Positions 6,991 to 11,466 of a stretch of DNA of 11,575 nt are shown piece after piece. Origin of the DNA: an uncultured Blautia sp. (GTDB lineage Bacteria; Bacillota; Clostridia; Lachnospirales; Lachnospiraceae); the NCBI GenBank assembly GCA_937900135.1, contig CALCDJ010000069.1, forward strand, positions 1-11,575, given 5' to 3'. The notes under the pieces are model-generated. The model was not told the origin of the DNA, searched no databases, and saw nothing but the letters and a program-made list of their open reading frames with translations. Each line of letters begins with the position of its first letter. The first letter of the stretch is position 1. The position numbers and the translations under genes are program-made.

Positions 6991-7521
6991 ATGAGAAAAC
7001 TTTTTTTAATGGGACGAAGTGAGGCTGGAAAAACATCCCTCACTCAGGCTCTGAAGGGAGAAGAGCTTCACTACATCAAAACCCAATATACCAACACGGA
7101 AGATGACACCATTGATTCCCCCGGGGAGTATGCCGAATCCAAGCGCTTCAGTGTAGGACTGGCATGTTTTTCCTTCGAGGCAGATGTGGTGGCCATTGTT
7201 CAAGCAGCGGACGAGCCTTATAACCTGTTCGCCGATGGCTCTCGCTCCTTTATCCTTCGTCCTTTGATTGGAATTATTACAAAGATTGATTCTCCCTATG
7301 CCAATATTCCCATGGTTCGCCAATGGCTGATCAACACCGGCTGCGAACGAATTTTTATGATCAATAACGTAACCCGGGAAGGCATTGGAGAGCTGATGGA
7401 GTATCTCAATGAAGAGCTTCCTCCCATCACCTTGGAACAGGCCAAATTCAAACAAAGCCTGGGGCTGAATGAGTGGGATCCCCTTCCAGAGGGAGTCACC
7501 TATCCGGAAGGAATAGCATAA
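6991..7521 (+). CDS. EutP/PduV-family microcompartment-associated GTPase
   Basis: Ras-like small P-loop protein of the EutP/PduV family, found beside BMC shell genes. EutP has been reported to have acetate kinase activity and PduV has been linked to compartment movement; neither can be assumed here. Visible motifs are the P-loop GRSEAGKTS (8-16), the G3-like DSPGEY (42-47, typical of EutP) and the G4-like TKID (97-100). The GTPase fold ends near 142. The remaining 34 residues (PPITLEQAKF...GLNEWDPLPEG) extend beyond the roughly 150 residues I recall for EutP and are of unknown role. It follows the shell gene by 21 bp with an AGGATG ribosome site and ends the operon. Confidence 0.9.
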   Translation: MRKLFLMGRSEAGKTSLTQALKGEELHYIKTQYTNTEDDTIDSPGEYAESKRFSVGLACFSFEADVVAIVQAADEPYNLFADGSRSFILRPLIGIITKIDSPYANIPMVRQWLINTGCERIFMINNVTREGIGELMEYLNEELPPITLEQAKFKQSLGLNEWDPLPEGVTYPEGIA

Positions 7522-7577
7522 CAAATCCATCGGTCAATGGCTGGGATTGTAAAAAAATAATATAGGATTTTTGCAGG

Positions 7578-7606
7578 AACGGCATGGCTTCAGTCATGCC
7601 GTTTTC
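7578..7606 (+). terminator. intrinsic terminator of the microcompartment operon
   Basis: Perfect 9-bp stem AACGGCATG / CATGCCGTT (7578-7586, 7595-7603) with an 8-nt loop and a short T tract. It lies 57 bp after the GTPase stop and closes the operon at three genes. Confidence 0.8.
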
Positions 7607-7636
7607 ATTACCGTGGGGCTTTATTGATTTTTTCCA

Positions 7637-7656
7637 TTTTGGCTTGATTTTGGCTT
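7637..7656. repeat. two TTTTGGCTT direct repeats with 11-bp period
   Basis: TTTTGGCTT occurs at 7637-7645 and 7648-7656, just upstream of the promoter at 7662. The unit resembles the TTGGACTT repeats at 7905-7934 and has the same 11-bp period, so both could be sites for the same DNA-binding protein. Two short T-rich copies could also be chance. Confidence 0.35.
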
Positions 7657-7661
7657 AACTC

Positions 7662-7690
7662 TTGTAAATCACCAAATTCTGTGCTATACT
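7662..7690 (+). promoter_or_regulatory. sigma-A promoter with extended -10 driving an orphan RNA
   Basis: TTGTAA (7662-7667), 17-bp spacer, TATACT (7685-7690) preceded by the extended -10 TGC. No protein gene follows on this strand; the next feature is a set of hairpins ending in an intrinsic terminator. Confidence 0.65.
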
Positions 7691-7696
7691 TGCGTC

Positions 7697-7876
7697 TGTT
7701 GTAAAGCCCACAAAAATAAGGTCTTATGGGGCTTTCCGCCGATTCCCGGCGTTAAATGAATCGTGTGTTCGTGACCTTCCACACGTAAAACAAAACTTTA
7801 TAACCCATACATTTATGTATGTTCATCTTTGCTCACAAAGCCTTGAAAATAGCGTGTTTTCGGGCTTTTTCTTTTT
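7697..7876 (+). ncRNA. putative structured RNA of about 175 nt, family not recognised
   Basis: A promoter and an intrinsic terminator bracket this stretch. Five hairpins follow in order. AAAGCCC/GGGCTTT (7703-7709, 7729-7735) contains an inner ATAAG/CTTAT. CGCCG/CGGCG (7737-7741, 7747-7751) comes next, then CGTGTG/CACACG (7762-7767, 7780-7785) and CATACA/TGTATG (7806-7811, 7816-7821). The terminator hairpin is last. The first AAAGCCC could also pair with the terminator arm GGGCTTT, giving alternative folds as in attenuators. Two mini-ORFs (7726-7755, nine codons; 7756-7788, ten codons) lie end to end in it. I recognise no tRNA, tmRNA, SRP, 6S, T-box or known riboswitch core. It may be a chromosomal RNA at whose 3' end an element has inserted, or a leader cut off from its gene. 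Confidence 0.5.
7837..7876 (+). terminator. intrinsic terminator of the orphan RNA
   Basis: AAAGCC (7837-7842) pairs with GGCTTT (7863-7868), with an inner GAAAA/TTTTC stem. The tract TTTTTCTTTTT follows. The T-run is on the plus strand only, so this serves plus-strand transcription. Confidence 0.75.
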
Positions 7877-7904
7877 GTCTGTATTTATCTTCATTCATGC
7901 AGTT

Positions 7905-7934
7905 TTGGACTTTTCTTGGACTTTTCTTGGACTT
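7905..7934. repeat. three phased TTGGACTT repeats, candidate integrase arm-type sites
   Basis: TTGGACTT at 7905-7912, 7916-7923 and 7927-7934, with an 11-bp period, so all three lie on one face of the helix. They sit 24 bp past the integrase stop codon, where Tn916-type integrases have direct repeats bound by the N-terminal domain. The repeat is plain to see; the function is inferred from position. Confidence 0.65.
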
Positions 7935-7959
7935 AAAAAGAGGGCTATTAAAACCCTCT
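7935..7959 (-). terminator. intrinsic terminator of the integrase gene
   Basis: On the minus strand AGAGGG, a 9-nt loop and CCCTCT (7959 down to 7939) are followed by TTTT ending at 7935. The stem overlaps the integrase stop codon (7958-7960). Confidence 0.6.
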
Positions 7960-9076
7960 AAAATATATTTGCAATCTTCTCCATTTCTTCTGCTTTTGTA
8001 TCTGGAAGCACATGACTGTATAAATCCATGGTCATAGCAAGGGAACTGTGTCCCAGAATAGTTTTTAAAACCTGTGGCTGCATTCCGGCCTCAATGGCTC
8101 TGGTAGCAAAGGTATGACGGAACACATGTGACGTAATCCGTGGGAACTCATGTCCTGCTGCCTGGATTCTCTTCACTGTACGTTCAATTTCTGCCTGTAC
8201 TCTTTCTCTGCTGATCGGCTCCCCATTCTCATTACAAAACAAATACTGTTCCATTCTTACCACTTTGAACCCCCAATAATTCTTTTGTGCTTCTATATGT
8301 TCCATTATGGCAGCAGTCAGTGGTATATCTCTGGTGGACGTTCTTGTTTTTGGTGTGTCCTCAATATAGCCTTTTCCTTCAATTTTCTTCAGCGTTCTTC
8401 TTACGTGTAGCACATTCTGTTCCTTGTCCACATCAGAATACTTTAACCCTTGCATTTCTCCTCTTCTCATGCCAGTTCTAAGCATAACTTCAAAGAAATG
8501 ATATAAGTAACTCTCTTTTGCATACTCCATAAACAATGCTTGCTGTTCCTTTGTCATTGCTATTTTAGTCTTTTTTTCTGTCTGCCTTGGTAATTCTGCC
8601 AGTTTTACCGGATTTCTTTCTATAAGCCCATTTCTCATAGCTTGCTGAAAGCATCCGTTTAAAACTGCTGATACAATCTTGATACTAGATAGGGCGTATC
8701 CTTCTGTTACGTAGGCATTATATAGTTTTTGAATATGATCCCCTCTAATATCTGTTAAGTATTGGCTTCCAAGTTTTTCCTTTACCATATAGTTATAATA
8801 TTTTTTATAGTTATCGTAGGTTCCTATTTTTACCCGGTTCTTCTTATATTCTTCCATCCATGTCGAAAACCACTCATTCAAAGTTATTTTCTCTTTGGTA
8901 ACGAATAATCCATGCTCTAGCTTATATTTCAATTCTGTCATTGCTTTTTGGGTTTCAGTAATGGTTTTTCCTTGTACAGAATATGCGTTACCTTTATATG
9001 TAAATCTTCCTTCGTAATTATCGTAACGTTGCCGTATTCCCTTCGGAAGTTTACGCCCTCTTTTATCTACTGCCAT
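7958..9076 (-). CDS. int: tyrosine recombinase / integrase (Tn916-like, AP2-type arm-binding domain)
   Basis: Site-specific recombinase that integrates and, with a directionality factor, excises the element. 372 residues. The N-terminal arm-binding domain (about 5-58) contains YEGRFTYKGNAYSVQGKT. The core-binding SAM-like domain (about 64-165) contains LNEWFSTWMEEYKKN and ending NPVKLAELPRQ. The catalytic domain (about 175-372) has the full set Arg204 (TGMRRGE), Lys243 (TPKTRTS), His317 and Arg320 (HVFRHTFATRAIEAG), His343 (LGHSS) and nucleophile Tyr353 (MDLYSHV). The enzyme therefore looks intact. The ATG at 9076 is chosen because GAGGTG lies 7 nt upstream; an in-frame ATG at 9157 would add 27 residues unlike the family and overlap the preceding gene. 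The 67-residue ORF upstream ends 4 bp before it. Confidence 0.95.
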   Translation of the reverse strand: MAVDKRGRKLPKGIRQRYDNYEGRFTYKGNAYSVQGKTITETQKAMTELKYKLEHGLFVTKEKITLNEWFSTWMEEYKKNRVKIGTYDNYKKYYNYMVKEKLGSQYLTDIRGDHIQKLYNAYVTEGYALSSIKIVSAVLNGCFQQAMRNGLIERNPVKLAELPRQTEKKTKIAMTKEQQALFMEYAKESYLYHFFEVMLRTGMRRGEMQGLKYSDVDKEQNVLHVRRTLKKIEGKGYIEDTPKTRTSTRDIPLTAAIMEHIEAQKNYWGFKVVRMEQYLFCNENGEPISRERVQAEIERTVKRIQAAGHEFPRITSHVFRHTFATRAIEAGMQPQVLKTILGHSSLAMTMDLYSHVLPDTKAEEMEKIANIF

Positions 9077-9080
9077 ATCA

Positions 9081-9284
9081 TTACACCTCATTTCCTTCCG
9101 TATTTCGCCTGTATTCGTCCATATCCACCAAGAAAGCGTTACACACAATAAAATCATTGCTTTCTATCATCCGGGCAAGCTGTGACCTGTTTACAAGCAT
9201 TTTCTGGCGTTCTGTGAAGTTAGATTCCTTCCCCAGAGTGAACCGGAGCCGCTTCTTGTATTCCACTAAATATCCATTCTTCAT
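9081..9284 (-). CDS. small protein upstream of int, possible recombination directionality factor
   Basis: 67 residues, basic in the first half (GYLVEYKKRLRFTLGKE), then NRSQLARMIESNDFIVCNAFLVDMDEYRR. A good GAAAGGGA ribosome site lies about 8 nt before the ATG, and its stop is 4 bp before the integrase start. The integrase ribosome site lies inside its 3' end, so the two are probably coupled. Size and place fit an excisionase, but I see no clear winged-helix signature and do not recognise the family. The leader has a GGGCGGC/GCTGCCC hairpin (about 9313-9331) without a T-run. Confidence 0.65.
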   Translation of the reverse strand: MKNGYLVEYKKRLRFTLGKESNFTERQKMLVNRSQLARMIESNDFIVCNAFLVDMDEYRRNTEGNEV

Positions 9285-9350
9285 AAGTATTCCCTTTCAT
9301 GTAAAGCCCAAATGGGCAGCAGTACGCCGCCCTATGGTTCCTTATTTTTC

Positions 9351-9578
9351 CTATATGATCTTGCTGTCCTCAATTACCTTTTCTAGCTTCTTGTTTATGT
9401 CTGTAAGTCTGCTTTCAATCTCAAGCAAGGAATAGTCCAGCGTATTTTCCGGAACCCCGGCAACTTCCACAGCTTTTTCATTAACTAATGTCTGCAATAC
9501 TTCTACCAATGCAGCCTGTCTTTCGTAGTCGAATAGTAAATCTTCTAAAATTTCCAAAACTTCTCTGTCTGCTTTCAT
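9351..9578 (-). CDS. small acidic, coiled-coil protein of unknown function
   Basis: 75 residues, rich in Glu and Leu. Two heptad-like stretches (EVLEILEDLLFDYERQAALVEVL near 6-28, and LEIESRLTDINKKLEKVIE near 52-70) are separated by a turn (AGVPENTLD). This suggests a helical hairpin. AAAGGAAAG lies directly upstream of the ATG. It is part of the minus-strand small-gene run of the element. I do not recognise it. Confidence 0.6.
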   Translation of the reverse strand: MKADREVLEILEDLLFDYERQAALVEVLQTLVNEKAVEVAGVPENTLDYSLLEIESRLTDINKKLEKVIEDSKII

Positions 9579-9586
9579 TTCTTTCC

Positions 9587-9616
9587 TTTACTTCCTACCC
9601 GGAAATACTGTATAAT
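9587..9616 (+). promoter_or_regulatory. plus-strand promoter inside a minus-strand gene run
   Basis: Perfect TATAAT (9611-9616) with TTTACT (9587-9592, four of six) 18 bp upstream. It points against all neighbouring genes. The only thing downstream before a strong terminator is about 75 nt of sequence with no ORF, so it probably makes a small antisense RNA. Confidence 0.5.
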
Positions 9617-9622
9617 ATGGCA

Positions 9623-9700
9623 GTAATCCGGGCTTTTGCTTTGTTGTCTGGTTACTTGCCCCTGTCAGAACCCCCATTCTGGCAAGGGCGCTTTTTTATT
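9623..9700 (+). ncRNA. putative small antisense RNA (type I antitoxin-like)
   Basis: Predicted transcript from the TATAAT at 9611 to the terminator at 9658-9702, about 75 nt. It is complementary to the region just after, and the last codons of, the small hydrophobic peptide ORF on the other strand (9696-9770). Overlap at the 3' ends of toxin mRNA and antisense RNA is the layout of TxpA/RatA and BsrG/SR4 in Bacillus. It also covers the leader of the 75-residue gene (9351-9578) and so could affect the genes leading to int. Promoter and terminator are visible; expression is inferred. Confidence 0.4.
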
Positions 9701-9702
9701 TT
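9658..9702 (+). terminator. strong plus-strand intrinsic terminator
   Basis: 13-bp stem with one C/A mismatch and one wobble: GCCCCTGTCAGAA (9658-9670) with TTCTGGCAAGGGC (9677-9689), loop of 6, then TTTTTTATTTT. No T-run exists in the other direction. All annotated genes here are on the minus strand, so this terminator needs a plus-strand transcript to serve. Confidence 0.7.
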
Positions 9703-9770
9703 ACGATTTCATGCACTTTCGCTGTCATGATTCCACCAAGGAAGACCAGTGCAATTTCCAATACTGTCAT
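9696..9770 (-). CDS. 24-residue hydrophobic peptide, possible type I toxin (holin-like toxin family resemblance)
   Basis: The ORF begins MTVLEIALVFLGGIM and ends with a polar tail AKVHEIVK. A short hydrophobic segment near the N-terminus followed by charged residues is the pattern of the small holin-like toxins found in Firmicutes, many of which begin M-T-V-x-E. Its ATG overlaps the stop of the 113-residue gene (ATGA at 9767-9770), and AGGGGGTGAT precedes it, so translation by coupling is likely. It is opposed at its 3' end by a candidate antisense RNA. The membrane stretch, about 15 residues, is short for a full span. Membership of the family is inference; no homology search was possible. 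Confidence 0.45.
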   Translation of the reverse strand: MTVLEIALVFLGGIMTAKVHEIVK

Positions 9771-10108
9771 ACCATCACCCCCTCTGTGGCTTCATGCACC
9801 TGTGATCTGCCAAAGAACCTCGCCTTATATGTAGCTCCGTCCCCTCTACTTCCCCAGATTAACTCTGTTCCGAATAATGATCTGGATCCGTGGATTACTT
9901 CATAACCTAAAGCCTTCCAACCGCTCCAAGTATTTACCTCTTCTGTTACGCCAGCTGCTTCTCTGGCTCTCTCAATGCGTTTCTGGTTGATTTCCTCAGC
10001 CTTGGCAGATAACCATGATCTGTGAAGTGCTTCTGCAAATGTTACCTTTGCTTTACGGAAGATTTTCCATGCCTTTGTCATAATGTGGCTTAAATCATAT
10101 TTCTTCAT
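9767..10108 (-). CDS. hypothetical protein of mobile elements, 113 residues
   Basis: Starts MKKYDLSHIMTKAWKIFRKAKVTFAEALHRSW, a helical, basic region with a repeated aromatic pattern (AW.IF, F.EAL.RSW) that I associate with small conserved proteins of Firmicute phages and ICEs. Positions 31-50 are Lys/Arg/Glu-rich helix. The C-terminal half (GWKALGYEVIHGSRSLFGTELIWGSRGDGATYKARFFG) is Gly/aromatic-rich and likely beta. The ATG at 10108 has GAAGGGAG about 9 nt upstream and is preferred over an in-frame ATG at 10144. It is the first gene of the minus arm from the divergent operator region. Function unknown. Confidence 0.75.
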   Translation of the reverse strand: MKKYDLSHIMTKAWKIFRKAKVTFAEALHRSWLSAKAEEINQKRIERAREAAGVTEEVNTWSGWKALGYEVIHGSRSLFGTELIWGSRGDGATYKARFFGRSQVHEATEGVMV

Positions 10109-10261
10109 ATTGTTTGCTCCCTTCTGTAGTTTTCTGGAAAGCATCCGGTCAAATCATCTTCCTGGCTATTGGTTGTTGCTCCCTTCGCTCACTCACAGGT
10201 ATATGGTTTTTGACTTCACATCTTTTCGGGATGTTCGTTTGCTGTTCCTTTAACTGTCTTT
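10109..10261 (-). other. untranslated leader of the 113-residue gene with a duplicated ribosome-site sequence
   Basis: This leader of about 150 nt holds no convincing ORF. The 11-mer GAAGGGAGCAA occurs twice on the minus strand (10114-10124, the ribosome site of the gene, and 10176-10186, 62 bp upstream, with no start codon after it). A small ACATC/GATGT hairpin lies further upstream. The second copy could be a remnant of a duplication or a decoy ribosome site. Confidence 0.3.
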
Positions 10262-10290
10262 ATTATAGTACATGTACATGTATATTTCTA
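10262..10290 (-). promoter_or_regulatory. leftward promoter of the element's small-gene run
   Basis: On the minus strand, perfect TATAAT (10262-10267) with TAGAAA 17 bp upstream (four of six to TTGACA). Operator 1 (10269-10282) lies in the spacer, so a bound protein should block it. It would drive the 113-residue gene and perhaps everything through int. Confidence 0.5.
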
Positions 10291-10344
10291 TTGACAAATT
10301 ACACAAACATGTACATGTATTTTAAGTTATTTTGTACATGTACA
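10269..10344. promoter_or_regulatory. three palindromic ACATGTACATGT-type operators between divergent promoters
   Basis: Site 1 TACATGTACATGTA (10269-10282) is a perfect 14-bp palindrome. Site 2 ACATGTACATGT (10307-10318) is a perfect 12-bp palindrome. Site 3 TGTACATGTACA (10333-10344) is perfect in a shifted register. Site 1 fills the leftward promoter spacer and site 3 covers the rightward -35. Three sites between two promoters recall the switch regions of temperate phages. The likely ligand is the RHH protein at 10428, which is the only recognisable regulator nearby. Confidence 0.7.
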
Positions 10345-10367
10345 TATATTGTATTTTATGTTATAAT
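10339..10367 (+). promoter_or_regulatory. rightward promoter for the RHH and Uma2 genes
   Basis: TGTACA (10339-10344, four of six), 17-bp spacer, perfect TATAAT (10362-10367). The -35 lies inside operator 3, which predicts repression by whatever binds there. The leader to the RHH gene is about 55 nt and contains a small GTCTT/AAGAC hairpin. Confidence 0.6.
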
Positions 10368-10427
10368 AAAGGCATACTAGAAAAGGTGTCTTCAATTTTA
10401 AGACCCCCTACGAAAGGAAGTGAAGCA

Positions 10428-10616
10428 ATGTCATTGACAGAAGCGCAAAAGCAAGCGCGTTACAAATACGCCCAAAAAAGCCTTAAACGCATCCCTCTTG
10501 ACGTCCAGAAGGAAAAGTATGAGGAAATCAAGGCGGCAGCAGATGTAGCCGGGGAAAGCGTAAATGGATATATCAAAGCCGCTATAGACCAGAGAATGGA
10601 ACGTGACAACGCATAA
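10428..10616 (+). CDS. ribbon-helix-helix (Arc/CopG-like) DNA-binding protein
   Basis: 62 residues. A basic arm (1-18) leads into the strand LKRIPLDV (19-26), which in RHH dimers inserts in the major groove. Helix A follows (QKEKYEEIKAAADVAG, about 27-42), then helix B after the turn ESVNGYI (43-57, KAAIDQRMER). This is the complete short RHH fold. GAAAGGAAG lies about 7 nt before the ATG at 10428; an ORF start further upstream at 10332 would be inside the operators and is rejected. The protein probably represses its own promoter through the palindromes upstream. It is followed 45 bp later by the Uma2 gene. Confidence 0.85.
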   Translation: MSLTEAQKQARYKYAQKSLKRIPLDVQKEKYEEIKAAADVAGESVNGYIKAAIDQRMERDNA

Positions 10617-10661
10617 CCCTTGCTATTCTGCGAATACTCTATCAAGAAAGGACGTGTTACT

Positions 10662-11204
10662 ATGCCATTACCTCAGGAAAAACTTTACACTGTTGAAGAT
10701 ATCTATAATCTTCCGGATGGCACCAGAGCTGAACTGATTGACGGTCAGATTTATTACATGGCACCTCCAAGTCGAACGCATCAAAAAATACTGTCTGCCC
10801 TTCATCTCAAAATAGGCGGTTATATCAATGCAAAAGGCGGTTCCTGTGAAGTTTATCTCTCCCCATTTGCCGTTTTTCTCAACGCAAACGACAAAAACTA
10901 TGTGGAACCAGATATTTCTGTAATCTGCGATCCAAACAAACTAAATGATAAGGGCTGTGCTGGCGCGCCAGACTGGATTATTGAAATTGTCTCCCCTGGC
11001 AGCAGGCGCATGGATTATTTCACCAAACTTTTCAAATACCGTAGTTCCGGTGTCCGGGAATACTGGATTGTGGATCCAGAAAAAAAACGTATCATGGTTT
11101 ATAACTTTGAATCTGAAGATACTTTGGAATACTCTTTTTCTGATTCTGTAAAAGCTGGAATTTATAATGATCTATGTATTGACTTTACAGAAATTCGCTT
11201 GTAA
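10662..11204 (+). CDS. Uma2-family (DUF820) PD-(D/E)XK nuclease-fold protein
   Basis: 180 residues, usual length for the family. It begins LPQEKLYTVEDIYNLPDGTRAELIDGQIYYMAPPSRTHQ, with the family's conserved Glu24. VEPDISVICD (81-90) gives the PD motif Asp84. PDWIIEIVSPGS (103-114) gives Glu108 of the (D/E)XK part, and MDYFTKLFKYRSSGVREYWIVDPE (117-140) carries Lys122 and the typical GVREYWIVDP. All expected acidic residues are present, so the fold looks intact. AAAGGA lies about 10 nt before the chosen ATG; an upstream in-frame start at 10620 lacks one. Biological targets of Uma2 proteins are largely unknown. Pairing with an RHH gene on a mobile element suggests a toxin-antitoxin or defence role, by inference. 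Confidence 0.88.
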   Translation: MPLPQEKLYTVEDIYNLPDGTRAELIDGQIYYMAPPSRTHQKILSALHLKIGGYINAKGGSCEVYLSPFAVFLNANDKNYVEPDISVICDPNKLNDKGCAGAPDWIIEIVSPGSRRMDYFTKLFKYRSSGVREYWIVDPEKKRIMVYNFESEDTLEYSFSDSVKAGIYNDLCIDFTEIRL

Positions 11205-11254
11205 CCGTTTTGCTAATCTGGAATTACATGACATAAACCCACAGAAGGAGAGTT

Positions 11255-11294
11255 CCCGGCTTTTCAGTTCTTGGCTGATCTGCCGGGGCTTTTC
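11255..11294 (+). terminator. possible terminator after the Uma2 gene
   Basis: CCCGGC (11255-11260) pairs with GCCGGG (11282-11287). An inner TCAG/CTGA stem lies in the loop, and GCTTTTCTC follows. The T tract is interrupted, so the strength is uncertain. Confidence 0.45.
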
Positions 11295-11466
11295 TCTGTT
11301 TGGGGTTCCGATCTGCATGTCACACTTAAACTCACAGCCATTTGTCCTTCAGTCATAACCTAAACCTCATACACTGATCCGGTGCGCCAGCACTGGCAGC
11401 AGATGGGGTTGTTACTGGTGAGGGCATCCATTGTCTGGACGTCATTTTTTTATTTGTACCTTAATG
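11295..11466. other. intergenic stretch without a confident gene
   Basis: No plus-strand gene is supported. On the minus strand a 23-codon ORF (11360-11431) starts MDALTSNNPICCQCW and has a CCxxC-type Cys cluster but no ribosome site. A minus-strand frame with NGCEFKCDMQIG and further Cys runs from about 11330 to 11183, into the Uma2 gene, with no good start. The Cys-rich content of neighbouring frames may mean a decayed small gene. I do not annotate a working protein here. Confidence 0.3.

Noticed and set aside
7006..7530. 174-codon minus-strand ORF opposite the EutP-like gene
   Set aside because: Mirror of a gene with intact GTPase motifs, in an operon with good ribosome sites; the antisense frame has none.
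7762..7785. Possible tRNA or tmRNA T-arm (CGTGTG TTCGTGA ... CACACG)
   Set aside because: The loop is 12 nt, not 7, and no acceptor stem, anticodon arm or CCA-adjacent pairing can be made around it.
7905..7934. CRISPR-like short repeats
   Set aside because: The 8-bp units are only 3 bp apart with no spacers; they fit protein-binding sites, not a CRISPR array.
9301..9310. GTAAAGCCCA shared with 7701-7710 as an att core
   Set aside because: Both copies would flank int within the same element end; a 10-bp match at this composition is likely chance.
10291..10296. TTGACA as the -35 of a second rightward promoter
   Set aside because: No acceptable -10 at 16-18 bp; the positions fall on operator 2. 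The TGTACA/TATAAT pair downstream is better.
10332..10427. N-terminal extension of the RHH gene
   Set aside because: It would read through the operator and promoter and has no ribosome site; the ATG at 10428 has a good one and starts the RHH fold normally.
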